From Parabacteroides johnsonii DSM 18315 (lineage in GTDB: Bacteria > Bacteroidota > Bacteroidia > Bacteroidales > Tannerellaceae), in NCBI RefSeq assembly GCF_025151045.1, contig NZ_CP102285.1:3410001-3474000 (forward strand): a DNA stretch of 64,000 nucleotides. Reading direction: 5' to 3'. How positions within the stretch are numbered: position 1 is the first letter of the stretch; every line of letters begins with the position of its first letter. The notes beneath the pieces were generated by a model that ran no database searches, was not told where the DNA came from, and was given only the letters and a program-made list of their open reading frames with translations. Both the position numbers and the translations under genes were made by a program. Shown here piece after piece: positions 37,280-45,635 of this stretch.

Positions 37280-38191
37280 ATGAACATTCAGAATTGTATA
37301 AAAACAGGAATCGTCTTTACCATTTGTTGCATTATCATCACACTGATCAGATGCAGTACGGAAAAGACACCGAGTCTGGACAAACAGGGCGACATACAAT
37401 ATTCCTTCAAATGGGATAAGCGCTTGAAAGGATATCCGGCCCCGGAACGGGTTAGATACTGTTTCTATCCGACAGACGGAGGTTCAGTCATCCAGATGGA
37501 AGATGATGCCGATGAATTGAGTTTCACATTGCCGCCTGCCCGCTATAAATTATTGATATTTAATTGTGATGCCGCAGACATCGATTTTAGAAACACCAAT
37601 AAGTTTGAAACAGCCGAGGCTTACCTTCAAACGACAAAGACGGCCGAAAGCGCTCAAGCAGGAAAAATCCCCTTATACGGGGTTGTTGTTGAAGAATTAG
37701 AAATAAAAGCCGGGAGCAACGAGTTAATCGAATTCACTCCCGAACCATTGGTCCGTAACCTGTCCATCAAGGTCAAAGTAGACGGAATGGAGAAGATAAC
37801 AAATTGTAAAGGGACCATCAGCGGTATGTCGACTTCCATCAATCTAAGCAGACAGGAGATTGTAACCGGTGAGAAGACAGACCTGACATTCGAAACCACC
37901 CCTTCAGAGGAAGGAGTAAATGCAAACATTCTGATACTGGGAAAACCTAAAGAAAAAGGAGAAGAACCATCGGAAAAACCGGAGACTCCCACTCATGAGG
38001 TAACATTAGATTTTACCTTATCCGACGGTAGCAGCAGTTCTTCCACCATCGACTTAGGAACCTCCATCGACGAAACCGAAGGCCACGACATAGACGTAGC
38101 CATAGAAGCCTCCGTCGTTCCCGGCCCCACTTTCACAGTCAAAATCAACCATTGGGAAGTAGCAGCCGGAGACAGTCTAATCATCGAATAA
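37280..38191 (+). CDS. Fimbrial accessory lipoprotein (DUF5119 / FimB-Mfa2-like)
   Basis: 303 residues with a lipoprotein signal (IVFTICCIIITLIRCSTEK). The body is all-beta: YSFKWDKRLKGYPAPERVRY, FTLPPARYKLLIFNCDAADI, EFTPEPLVRNLSIKVKVDG, ending with TFTVKINHWEV. This resembles DUF5119/FimB-Mfa2-type proteins that anchor or cap type V fimbriae. Residues around 225-238 (KEKGEEPSEKPETP) form a charged linker between two beta domains. It is the first gene of the fimbrial group and stops directly before the region of the next start. The exact role, anchor or tip, is inferred. Confidence 0.7.
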   Translation: MNIQNCIKTGIVFTICCIIITLIRCSTEKTPSLDKQGDIQYSFKWDKRLKGYPAPERVRYCFYPTDGGSVIQMEDDADELSFTLPPARYKLLIFNCDAADIDFRNTNKFETAEAYLQTTKTAESAQAGKIPLYGVVVEELEIKAGSNELIEFTPEPLVRNLSIKVKVDGMEKITNCKGTISGMSTSINLSRQEIVTGEKTDLTFETTPSEEGVNANILILGKPKEKGEEPSEKPETPTHEVTLDFTLSDGSSSSSTIDLGTSIDETEGHDIDVAIEASVVPGPTFTVKINHWEVAAGDSLIIE

Positions 38192-38236
38192 ATGATAAGC
38201 AATATAGGGTATAATAACAATTTTAAAAAGAATATC

Positions 38237-39202
38237 ATGAAAAATTTAGTAGTAAGCATGCTTGCAATAGCAAGCATTTCAGTTTTGAGCAGCTGCTCAA
38301 ACGAAAGCGATGTGATTGACGAAGTGACTGGCGGTAATCAGGATAAGGTGGAGATAAAGTTGAGCGCTGGCGTTATATTAACAAAGACCCCTATTGAAAA
38401 TGGAACTGATGGTAATGCCAATTATCCTACAACAACTGTTCCGTTACAAATTGTTGCAGCTCCAGACGCTCCATCAGCAGTTTGGACAGATGTAGCAACT
38501 GTGGCATCCACTCCTCAATTAAGTACAGATGGGAAAATTGATTTTACAAATGCAACTAAATTATATTATAATGCAAATGCAAGCAATAAATCGCATTTAA
38601 TTGCATACAGCCCTGAAGGAACAAATACTGCTGGACAAGTCGAATGGACTATAGATGGAACAAAAGATATAATAATTGCAAAAGCCGTTAGTGGTTCAAA
38701 AACAGAGGGCCAACAGATGGCCCCTTTATCATTCAAACATCTATTAACTCAATTACAATTTGAAGTCATTGGAAGCGAAGCAGCAAAAGCAACATTTGGA
38801 AAGATAGTTTCCATCAAGGTAAAAGATGCTCTAACCAAACCCAAAATGACATTTAGTGATAATGAAGTAACTACATTAGACTGGACAAATACTACAGACA
38901 AAACAAATTTATCTGTTCGTAACCAGAACGATGATCAAGAGATTGCAAACATTGACATGCCAGTGACAGCAGATGCTCAAAACGTTGGTTATCTAATGTT
39001 ACAGCCTGCTGAAAGTTACACTTTACTCGTTGCGACAGACAATGTTACAGAAAAAGAGGTCACTATTACAATGACTGGAGCAGCAACAATTGGTAATGCA
39101 CATAAGATCACATTAACATTCAGTGCAACAGGTATTGAACCAACAGCAACTATTACAGGTTGGGGAACAGGTACTACTTCTGGAAGTGGAACATTTGATT
39201 AA
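38237..39202 (+). CDS. Fimbrillin family protein (probable major type V pilin)
   Basis: 321 residues from ATG 38237 (MKNLVVSMLAIASISVLSSC), a clean lipobox; the longer frame from 38192 lacks a signal start. Mfa1/FimA-like features are an N-terminal prosegment with VILTKTPIENG (possible Lys/Arg protease site), then beta-rich NATKLYYNANASNKSHLIAY, LSFKHLLTQLQFEVIG and TITGWGTGTTSG at the end. FKHLLTQL is the fimbrillin hallmark seen again in the later gene as FNHLLSAV. The gene is strikingly AT-rich against both neighbours. It is expected on the cell surface as the polymerising shaft subunit; major status is inferred. Confidence 0.8.
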   Translation: MKNLVVSMLAIASISVLSSCSNESDVIDEVTGGNQDKVEIKLSAGVILTKTPIENGTDGNANYPTTTVPLQIVAAPDAPSAVWTDVATVASTPQLSTDGKIDFTNATKLYYNANASNKSHLIAYSPEGTNTAGQVEWTIDGTKDIIIAKAVSGSKTEGQQMAPLSFKHLLTQLQFEVIGSEAAKATFGKIVSIKVKDALTKPKMTFSDNEVTTLDWTNTTDKTNLSVRNQNDDQEIANIDMPVTADAQNVGYLMLQPAESYTLLVATDNVTEKEVTITMTGAATIGNAHKITLTFSATGIEPTATITGWGTGTTSGSGTFD

Positions 39203-39215
39203 TTAAAGAAAGCCT

Positions 39216-39304
39216 TAAAGGGCTGTGTCGAAATCTTCTTGTCCTCGCATTTGACGGCCATGGAATCAAATACGAGAACAAGGCAGTTGTGACATAGCCC
39301 TTTA
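39216..39304. repeat. Palindromic element between two fimbrillin genes
   Basis: The 14-base outer arms TAAAGGGCTGTGTC (39216-39229) and GACATAGCCCTTTA (39291-39304) pair with one mismatch. Inside, CTTGTCCTCGCATTTGA (39239-39255) faces TCAAATACGAGAACAAG. It belongs to the same family as 18374-18515. It could attenuate transcription between the two pilin genes. Confidence 0.8.
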
Positions 39305-39338
39305 TAGCTTTATTCCTTTCACAAGTCAATCATAACAA

Positions 39339-40247
39339 ATGAAAATCATCAAATACACGTTTGGACTATTACTTCTTATACTATCTGGTTGTAATGAAAC
39401 AGATGTACCACTGGTAGAAGTAACGCCATCACAAGCCATCCACTTTTCCACCCGTATCCAAACCCTTACCACCAAGTCCATCATTACCGGAACTACCCTT
39501 CCCGACAACTCCCAAATCGGAGTCTTTTCCTGGGGACATCATAAAAACGACGGAAGCGTCAATACGACACTCCGTAAAGATCTGGCAAACAATCTCTATA
39601 CCAAAGAAGCCGGCGACACTGAATTAGCAGCTTCGACAGACGCCCATTATCCCATCAATCCTGACACCTTGCTAAATTTCTACGCTTACTATCCTTATAT
39701 ACAGTCGGCCGCCCATACATCTGGAAGCATTCCATTCGATCTAAGCAAACAAGAAGATATCATGTGGTCCACTCCCGTATTGAACCGGAGTAAAGCCACA
39801 AACGAAGAAGCGGTTAACCTCGCTTTCAACCACCTCCTTTCCGCCGTCACCATCAAATTCCAAAAAGATGATGATATCAAAGAAGAGATGATTTTAGAAA
39901 GCATCTCTTTAGCCAATTACTCCCCGACTTTGCAACTCGATATTCAAACAGGCAAACTGACACAGGCGGTTTCCACTGCAACCTATACATTTATCAAAGG
40001 CTTAAATACGCCTGTCATTCCAGCGCAACAGACGATCGTTACCGACTATTTGCTTTTTCCGGTTCCTAAGCCCGTGTTTATCGTGCGTATGAGCGGGAAA
40101 GAGTACACCATCGAGTCCTTAAAAGCATTCGAGTCAGGAAAGAAACAAACCTACGAATTCACTTTACAAGCGAAAGACATCCATCTCTCCGGCAGCATCA
40201 ATCCCTGGACAGATGGAGGTTCAAGCAATGAGACGGTTTATTTTTAG
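39339..40247 (+). CDS. Fimbrillin-like lipoprotein (Mfa-like_1)
   Basis: 302 residues with lipoprotein signal (FGLLLLILSGCNE). AIHFSTRIQTLTTKSIITG matches the pilin prosegment and cleavage-like region. GVFSWGHHKNDGS, LNFYAYYPYIQS, NLAFNHLLSAVTIKF, LLFPVPKPVFIV and the terminal LSGSINPWTDGG are typical of PF13149-type fimbrillin-like proteins. It is probably a minor or tip subunit encoded after the main pilin, separated from it by a palindromic element. Base composition is normal for the window, unlike the upstream pilin. Confidence 0.8.
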   Translation: MKIIKYTFGLLLLILSGCNETDVPLVEVTPSQAIHFSTRIQTLTTKSIITGTTLPDNSQIGVFSWGHHKNDGSVNTTLRKDLANNLYTKEAGDTELAASTDAHYPINPDTLLNFYAYYPYIQSAAHTSGSIPFDLSKQEDIMWSTPVLNRSKATNEEAVNLAFNHLLSAVTIKFQKDDDIKEEMILESISLANYSPTLQLDIQTGKLTQAVSTATYTFIKGLNTPVIPAQQTIVTDYLLFPVPKPVFIVRMSGKEYTIESLKAFESGKKQTYEFTLQAKDIHLSGSINPWTDGGSSNETVYF

Positions 40248-40410
40248 CAACAAGAACCTGTTATTGGCCAATACGGATCATACCTTTTTATTTTCCGGCA
40301 CTTCACCCGGAATTTTCCGCTCTCATCGAACAACTAATCCGGAACATCCCCTAAACTAACTCGAAAGTCATAGTAAACTAATTCAAAACATATTATATAT
40401 TACTTATATG

Positions 40411-40472
40411 TAGTACTACTTATCACGAATACATAGTGCTACATATCACCAATTAGTAGTACTACCTATAGG
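40411..40472. repeat. 23-bp tandem repeat, about 2.7 copies
   Basis: Copies start at 40411, 40434 and 40457, each opening TAGTxCTAC and followed in the first two by xTATCACxAAT. TAGTACTAC is nearly self-complementary. Confidence 0.75.
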
Positions 40473-40586
40473 CAACAGGCAGTAACTGCCTATACATACT
40501 TTACTATATGTTATCATTTAGTTCTTCGGGTGTTTTGACTTAGTTGATGGCACGAAACGGATTAGTTTGCCGGTTATCGGAGACTG

Positions 40587-40629
40587 GTTCCGGGTGATAC
40601 CGGATGTTGAAACCGGCATCACCCGGAAC
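40587..40629. repeat. 17-bp inverted repeat (hairpin)
   Basis: GTTCCGGGTGATACCGG (40587-40603) and CCGGCATCACCCGGAAC (40613-40629) pair along 17 positions with one G-T, around a 9-base loop. No T-run follows on either strand, so it is not a typical intrinsic terminator. Confidence 0.75.
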
Positions 40630-40660
40630 GACACCAGGACGGCACCAGAACGACACCTTT
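40627..40660. repeat. 11-bp imperfect direct repeats
   Basis: Three approximate copies of ACGACACCAGG follow the hairpin (ACGACACCAGG, ACGGCACCAGA, ACGACACCTTT). Confidence 0.55.
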
Positions 40661-40756
40661 ATAATCGTCTATTTATCAAAATGATAAAAGTAAAAGATGT
40701 CGGGTGTCGAGCATTTTAGCATTTTCTCTATAAAATAGTAAATCCGTTAGTGTAAC

Positions 40757-40803
40757 GACCCGCATTTACCGAGCGCGGGGACAAGCACGTTCTGACACAC
40801 CGC
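40757..40803. repeat. Half of a TGTGTCA-type palindromic element
   Basis: GAGCGCGGGGACAAGC and TTCTGACACACC match the right halves of the elements at 18374 and 39216. The matching left half is missing. It ends three bases from the DUF3868 stop codon. Confidence 0.5.
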
Positions 40804-40806
40804 GCA

Positions 40807-41307
40807 TCAAAAGATTAGATTATCCGTCAAAATATTTATATAGACCTCCTTTGTAACACCATCATAATTTTTCAGTTCGCCGACCAAGACAAGCTCCGCT
40901 CCCTTCATCCAAGACTCGAAAGGGACTGCCATCCGATAAGTAACCTCCCGAAGTAAGGTCGGTTGATTTTTCACAACCAGATACCCCCCGTCATCAGCCA
41001 CAACTTTTCCTTTAAAGGCAAGGGTCCGTTCGTACATCTTCTGCTTATTGGCTCCGTTCACAACGATCGGTTGAAGCTTCAGCGAATCGCGCCCTTCACG
41101 GAGCATCGGTGCAATCGCCAGGCTTTGGTAGCGGCCTACGGACAATCCGGACAAGTCGATTTGCAAATTCAACATCAAGTTATCTCCCTGCTGCTCGATA
41201 CTATTTTCTCTTACATACACCATTCCCCGGTAATCGGACAGAAGTTCCTGAGCAGGACAGGACAAGACGGTAAAAAGAAAAAACAGGATATATGGAATTG
41301 TTCTCAT
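40807..41307 (-). CDS. DUF3868-type fimbria-associated protein, short
   Basis: 166 residues with a signal peptide (PYILFFLFTVLSCPAQ). LLSDYRGMVYVRENSIEQQG, LQIDLSGLSVGRYQSLAIAP and VTYRMAVPFESWMKGAELVL fit the DUF3868 domain, which I recall as the N-terminal part of proteins of several hundred residues encoded next to DUF3575 in fimbrial clusters. Here the reading frame stops after the domain, beside a palindromic half element, so it may be truncated or simply a short form. It is followed by no other gene and preceded 7 bases away by DUF3575. Confidence 0.7.
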   Translation of the reverse strand: MRTIPYILFFLFTVLSCPAQELLSDYRGMVYVRENSIEQQGDNLMLNLQIDLSGLSVGRYQSLAIAPMLREGRDSLKLQPIVVNGANKQKMYERTLAFKGKVVADDGGYLVVKNQPTLLREVTYRMAVPFESWMKGAELVLVGELKNYDGVTKEVYINILTDNLIF

Positions 41308-41314
41308 AAAGTTC

Positions 41315-41878
41315 TTATTTAATGATATACATGATACTTATCCCTAACTTGGTAGGCCCGAAATAGTCATTCCGATAACTGCCTGCCGCCTCCTGGCCCG
41401 CCGGGAAAGGCGTTTTGTCGTACTTGAAACGAACATATCCGACTCCGGCAGTAAACTCGATATTCCAATGGGGTGAAAGATATAACTGATAGCCATACGA
41501 AATACCGCCCCCATAGGCATTGCCCTCATAAGCATAATCGGACTTCATCACATTCAAAAGTGTCTTGCCTGCCACATCATAATCGGCATACAGGGCATGG
41601 ACACCCAAAAAATGTCCGTTAAACCGTTCATGCAGCCAATAGCGCAACTCCGGTTGTACGAGCCAGTGCTTAATGGATTTATCGTCCGGGAGAGTCCAGG
41701 GATTGTAATTGCCGGAAATATCCAGCGAAAGATGTTTATCGAATGCAACTTCAGCTCCCAGGTTGAAAGTCGTAGTGACATCATACAGCACATTCGTTTT
41801 GACGGCAACCACCTGCGACCGGGCACAGAAAGCACAACACAGACAGACAAGGACGAGATAGACTCTATTCATCGACAT
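41315..41878 (-). CDS. DUF3575 outer-membrane beta-barrel protein
   Basis: 187 residues. A signal peptide ends near FCARSQV. The family start VVAVKTNVLYDVTTTFNLGA is followed by HLSLDISGNYNPWTLPD, LQPELRYWLHERFNGHFLG, YGGGISYGYQLYLSPHWNIE and a terminal barrel strand GPTKLGISIMYIIK. DUF3575 proteins are small predicted 8-stranded barrels typically encoded with DUF3868 and fimbrillin genes. Start may be ATG 41878 or 41872. It forms a two-gene unit with the DUF3868 gene. Confidence 0.85.
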   Translation of the reverse strand: MSMNRVYLVLVCLCCAFCARSQVVAVKTNVLYDVTTTFNLGAEVAFDKHLSLDISGNYNPWTLPDDKSIKHWLVQPELRYWLHERFNGHFLGVHALYADYDVAGKTLLNVMKSDYAYEGNAYGGGISYGYQLYLSPHWNIEFTAGVGYVRFKYDKTPFPAGQEAAGSYRNDYFGPTKLGISIMYIIK

Positions 41879-41979
41879 TTATTGATTTACAACATGAATT
41901 AGAAAACAAAGATAAGCAAAATACATCTGTCCATAAACAGAATCGAATACTAAATGCACATTCGGACAGATTTATTACC

Positions 41980-41987
41980 TATCTTTG
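41980..41987 (+). promoter_or_regulatory. Candidate -7 element for the C11 protease gene
   Basis: TATCTTTG, 30 bases upstream of the ATG at 42017. No clear -33. Confidence 0.5.
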
Positions 41988-42016
41988 TGCAGCAAACCAT
42001 TTAGTATTGGGGGCAT

Positions 42017-43144
42017 ATGAAATTTAAACTTATCACTCTGTTTATCATCCTTTGCTTAGGATTCACAAGCTGTTCCGAGAACGAGACCCCGGAACCCCGG
42101 ACACCTCGCACCATCTTAGTCTATATGATGGCCAATAACAGCCTCAACAGCTTCGCCTCGAAAAACATAGAAAGCATGATAGAAGGAGCGACCGGCAAAA
42201 ACCTTAACGGAGGGAATCTGATCGTTTATTATGCCCCTTCTGGCTCGAACCCGGAACTTCTTCAGATAAAAGAAGAAAACGGCATTGTCAAGAAATTCCA
42301 TCTGAAGGACTATGAAAAACAGAACTCTGCTGATCCAGACGTGATGCGGAGCGTGATCAGCGAAGTGGTTTCACAATATCCGGCAGACAGTTACGGATTG
42401 GTGTTATGGAGCCACGGGACTGCCTGGCTTCCTTCCGACTACCAGAATAAACTGAAAGCGTTCGGACAGGACGGCAACAACTGGATGGAGATCGACGACC
42501 TGGCAAAGGGGTTGCCGGACGACGTATTTAATTTTATCCTGTTCGATGCCTGCTATATGGCAAGCATCGAATGTGCATATGAGCTTAGAGACAAAGCAGA
42601 ATATATCTTAGCTTCCCCGACAGAGACATTGGCGGACGGATGGCCTTATAAAGAGATGATGCCGCAATTGTTCGCTACCGACCTACAATTGGAAAAGGTA
42701 GGCGAAACCTTCTACAACTATTATCTGAACGATTCCTATCCGTATGCGACCGTATCGCTTACGAAAACGAGCGAACTGGATAATCTGAAAAGCGTAACAC
42801 ATGATATCTTGGCAGATAAGACCGAAAGCGATATTTACAGCCTCGATCTAAAGGAGATGCAAAGATTGGAATATTTATACCGCAGCCCGGGAATGCTCTA
42901 TGACTTCAATGATTATATCAAGCAGTTGGCGACAGCCGAACAATACGACCGTTTCATCAGTTGCCTGGACAAAGCAGTCGTCTACAAGGCACATACGCCA
43001 AAGTCCTACTACGCCGCCATAGGAAACGCATTGCCGATTAACAGCTATTGCGGCCTGACCGTTTTCGTTCCGCAAGAATCTCTACCCAAAATGCTCGAAT
43101 GGTATCAACAAAGGGTTAGCTGGTATCAGGCGGTTTATGAATAA
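42017..43144 (+). CDS. Clostripain-type (C11) cysteine peptidase lipoprotein
   Basis: 375 residues. The lipoprotein signal is LITLFIILCLGFTSCSE. RTILVYMMANNSLNSFASKN opens the caspase-like fold. The catalytic His is in GLVLWSHGTAWLP and the catalytic Cys in FILFDACYMASIECAYEL. PTETLADGWPYKEMMPQLF follows as in other Bacteroidales clostripain-like proteins. It would cut after Arg or Lys at the outer surface or periplasm; the target is unknown. It converges with the lamin-tail protein gene with 7 bases between the stops. Confidence 0.9.
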   Translation: MKFKLITLFIILCLGFTSCSENETPEPRTPRTILVYMMANNSLNSFASKNIESMIEGATGKNLNGGNLIVYYAPSGSNPELLQIKEENGIVKKFHLKDYEKQNSADPDVMRSVISEVVSQYPADSYGLVLWSHGTAWLPSDYQNKLKAFGQDGNNWMEIDDLAKGLPDDVFNFILFDACYMASIECAYELRDKAEYILASPTETLADGWPYKEMMPQLFATDLQLEKVGETFYNYYLNDSYPYATVSLTKTSELDNLKSVTHDILADKTESDIYSLDLKEMQRLEYLYRSPGMLYDFNDYIKQLATAEQYDRFISCLDKAVVYKAHTPKSYYAAIGNALPINSYCGLTVFVPQESLPKMLEWYQQRVSWYQAVYE

Positions 43145-43151
43145 ACCTTCT

Positions 43152-45503
43152 TCACCTGATCAGGAAAGCTTTCTTGAAGCGTTTCACCATACCTTCGGGA
43201 TGATATATTTCAGCATAGAAGATATAGATACCTGCTTGCAACGGACTTCCGTTGTTAGCTATGCCACTCCATATGATTTTGCCGGAAATGCCTAACAACT
43301 CATGATTGGATATCTCGGCAACACGCAGCCCGGAGGTATTGAAAACGAAAGCGCGACAGCTATATCCCGGACGATCGAGCAGGTAAGAAACGGTGTAGCT
43401 GCCGGATTCTTCTATCCACACAGGAGGCTCTATTCCCGTAGCATCGCCCGATGAAGCATTTTTATATTGGGAGTTCTGATAGCCAGGGGTACCGCAACCT
43501 ACTGTTTTGGAAGCGGAAGTCCAATTGGCAGGATCTTGCGTAGCGGCATCCGGATCGATACGCTCAAGAGCGACTCCTTTGACGTTTTTGACCGAATGGG
43601 CGTGCCATTTAGAAGAATAGGCGACTTCATCTATTACTATTTTATCTGCCGTACGAAGCAATGCCAAAGTAGAAGAGGTATTAGCAAGGATAGGAAGTTT
43701 GGATAACTCACAAAAAGCAGACAGATCGGCAATGTCGTAGAAAGAGGTTACGCCTTCCAAATTCTTGGTCAAAAGGAGATAACCTTTTGCTTTCAGATTA
43801 TGCGGGACAGAAGTCAAAGGATAGCGGGTGCTGAGCGTCCCGTCCGATTTACGGATGGCGAGAGAAAGGGCGGACAAAGACAAGGCATGCTCCGAGCGGT
43901 TATACAACTCGATATATTCGCTGCCTCCGGCATACGGATCGGGGAGCAACTCGTTAATGATGATTTCTCCTGGGAGGACAGGTTCGAATTCATCCGGGAC
44001 AGACGGCTCTTCTGGACCCTCCGGGTTCTCGTCGGGATCGTCAGGATCTTCCGGCTTTTCTTCTATTTGAGGGTTAGAATTAACTGCTCCGGGTGTTCCT
44101 CCCGAAACGGCGGTAGAAAGCAGCCATCTCCCTTCCGACAGCTCCCAAGACACACCGGAGGTCGCAGCATCATACGTCATCTCTTCTATCTTATTCCCGG
44201 CAGCATCCCACAACTGTAGCGTCGCACCATTGTCGTTCAATGCCGGAAACTTTTCAAGCAGGATAAGCGCTGCTTGGGCAGGAACGGACAACTTCTCTTC
44301 ATCGTCCAACAGAACAGCATATCCACCAGCCGGCAAATCGATATTCGGCAAGACTTTCGTTTTCCTGCCCGTCACATTCTTATACTCCCATTTATGCAAG
44401 GAAACGGAAGCAGAAGTCATGTTGCGTAACTCAACATACTCCACCATTCCCCCGTTCCCAGGTTTTGCCATAACCTCATTGATAACGACTGATCCCTTTG
44501 GATACGAATCAGGTCTGCCTGGCACAGGATCCGGTTCAGGAGAAGGATCCGAGCCTTCTTCCTGCAATATGACTTCCAAGCATTCATCTTGCATCGCCTT
44601 TCCCGACAATGACTTTAATCCTGTATAAGAGATTGTGTACGAACAGTCAGTCTGCATTTTTTTCTCAAAGAAGGTACTGACAACCCGTTTAGTATCAGTA
44701 TCCACATAACTCTTTGTATAGGCGTCTCCAATAGTCGAGATATTGAAAACCGCATCGGAGATATCGACCGGACTGTCGAAAGAGAACAAAAGATTAGAGG
44801 CCGAAAACGACTCTACTTCTATGAGATTCGGCAAGATTTCAGGTTTGTCTGGTATCTCCGGTTCGAGTGGAGTCTCTGTCACTCGGTTGAGAATACGCAC
44901 ATTGTCGATACTGAACAAATCGCTCAATGTCTTCGTATAATAAAATGTAAAGATCAGATTGCCTTTCCCTACCGATTCGTCTGTCGCAAACAAGGCTGAA
45001 CCTTCCGAACGATATCCGGTCATTTCATCGGTTTTGTAATATAAATTCCAACGTTCGTGATCTTCAAGCGTCACTTTCACGTGCAGCAGCAGAGGAAAGG
45101 CCTCGAATTCTGTCTGAGGCGATATCAAATCGGTATTGCCATGATGTTTCAAGCCTAACTCCTTATAGCCGACATTTCCTATATGCACATAACAAAAGCG
45201 TTCGTCATTCTCTTGGTACAGGTAAACATATAGTTTATTCTTGTCACTTGGAGACTTCTGCATATGCACATCAAACTCCCATTGCATATCGGACGAATAG
45301 GCGATTTCTTTGCCGATGGAAGCAGTACCTGACTCAGTCGGTTCGATATTCAACTGAAGCCTGCCATCGGCATTGATTGCAAACTGCCCTCTGTCCTTGC
45401 CGATCCAGTCGGCCCCCAACGTCGGGCCATCAAACGTCTCATTCACCTGTGAATTCACACAAAAAGGAAGTAATACGAAGAGAAAAAGAATAAATTGTTT
45501 CAT
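43152..45503 (-). CDS. Secreted multi-domain protein with two lamin-tail domains
   Basis: 783 residues with signal peptide (LFLFVLLPFCVNSQ). An N-terminal lectin/concanavalin-like region (about 22-205; NETFDGPTLGADWIG, SIDNVRILNRV) is followed by an Ig/SbsA-like domain. Two lamin-tail domains come next: GSVVINEVMAKPGNGGMVEY (about 340-470) and GEIIINELLPDPYAGGSEYI (about 525-665). They are joined by an acidic Pro/Asp linker (PEDPDDPDENPEGPEEP). The last 80 residues (ESGSYTVSYLLDRPGYSCRA to FKKAFLIR) resemble a FlgD-like/T9SS-type C-terminal domain. Probably displayed or secreted; function unknown. Confidence 0.8.
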   Translation of the reverse strand: MKQFILFLFVLLPFCVNSQVNETFDGPTLGADWIGKDRGQFAINADGRLQLNIEPTESGTASIGKEIAYSSDMQWEFDVHMQKSPSDKNKLYVYLYQENDERFCYVHIGNVGYKELGLKHHGNTDLISPQTEFEAFPLLLHVKVTLEDHERWNLYYKTDEMTGYRSEGSALFATDESVGKGNLIFTFYYTKTLSDLFSIDNVRILNRVTETPLEPEIPDKPEILPNLIEVESFSASNLLFSFDSPVDISDAVFNISTIGDAYTKSYVDTDTKRVVSTFFEKKMQTDCSYTISYTGLKSLSGKAMQDECLEVILQEEGSDPSPEPDPVPGRPDSYPKGSVVINEVMAKPGNGGMVEYVELRNMTSASVSLHKWEYKNVTGRKTKVLPNIDLPAGGYAVLLDDEEKLSVPAQAALILLEKFPALNDNGATLQLWDAAGNKIEEMTYDAATSGVSWELSEGRWLLSTAVSGGTPGAVNSNPQIEEKPEDPDDPDENPEGPEEPSVPDEFEPVLPGEIIINELLPDPYAGGSEYIELYNRSEHALSLSALSLAIRKSDGTLSTRYPLTSVPHNLKAKGYLLLTKNLEGVTSFYDIADLSAFCELSKLPILANTSSTLALLRTADKIVIDEVAYSSKWHAHSVKNVKGVALERIDPDAATQDPANWTSASKTVGCGTPGYQNSQYKNASSGDATGIEPPVWIEESGSYTVSYLLDRPGYSCRAFVFNTSGLRVAEISNHELLGISGKIIWSGIANNGSPLQAGIYIFYAEIYHPEGMVKRFKKAFLIR

Positions 45504-45531
45504 AGCCTTCTAGTTTTGTTTATAAATTGTA

Positions 45532-45539
45532 TATCTTTG
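45532..45539 (+). promoter_or_regulatory. Candidate -7 element for asd
   Basis: TATCTTTG, 97 bases upstream of the asd ATG; leaves a leader of roughly 90 bases. Confidence 0.5.
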
Positions 45540-45635
45540 CACCCCAAAGCGTTGTAATGAAGGAAGCGCAAAGCTTTCTGTAGACGTTGTAAAGTTATAC
45601 TATTTTTTCTATAAACAAATTAATTAGTGCTCAAA

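Larger units (their letters stand above)
40248..40806. other. 559-bp gene-free region between fimbrillin and DUF3868 genes
   Basis: No credible gene. It contains a 23-bp tandem repeat (40411-40472), a 17-bp-stem hairpin (40587-40629), short 11-bp repeats and half of a palindromic element, each listed separately. It separates plus-strand fimbrial genes from the minus-strand DUF3575/DUF3868 pair. Confidence 0.7.
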
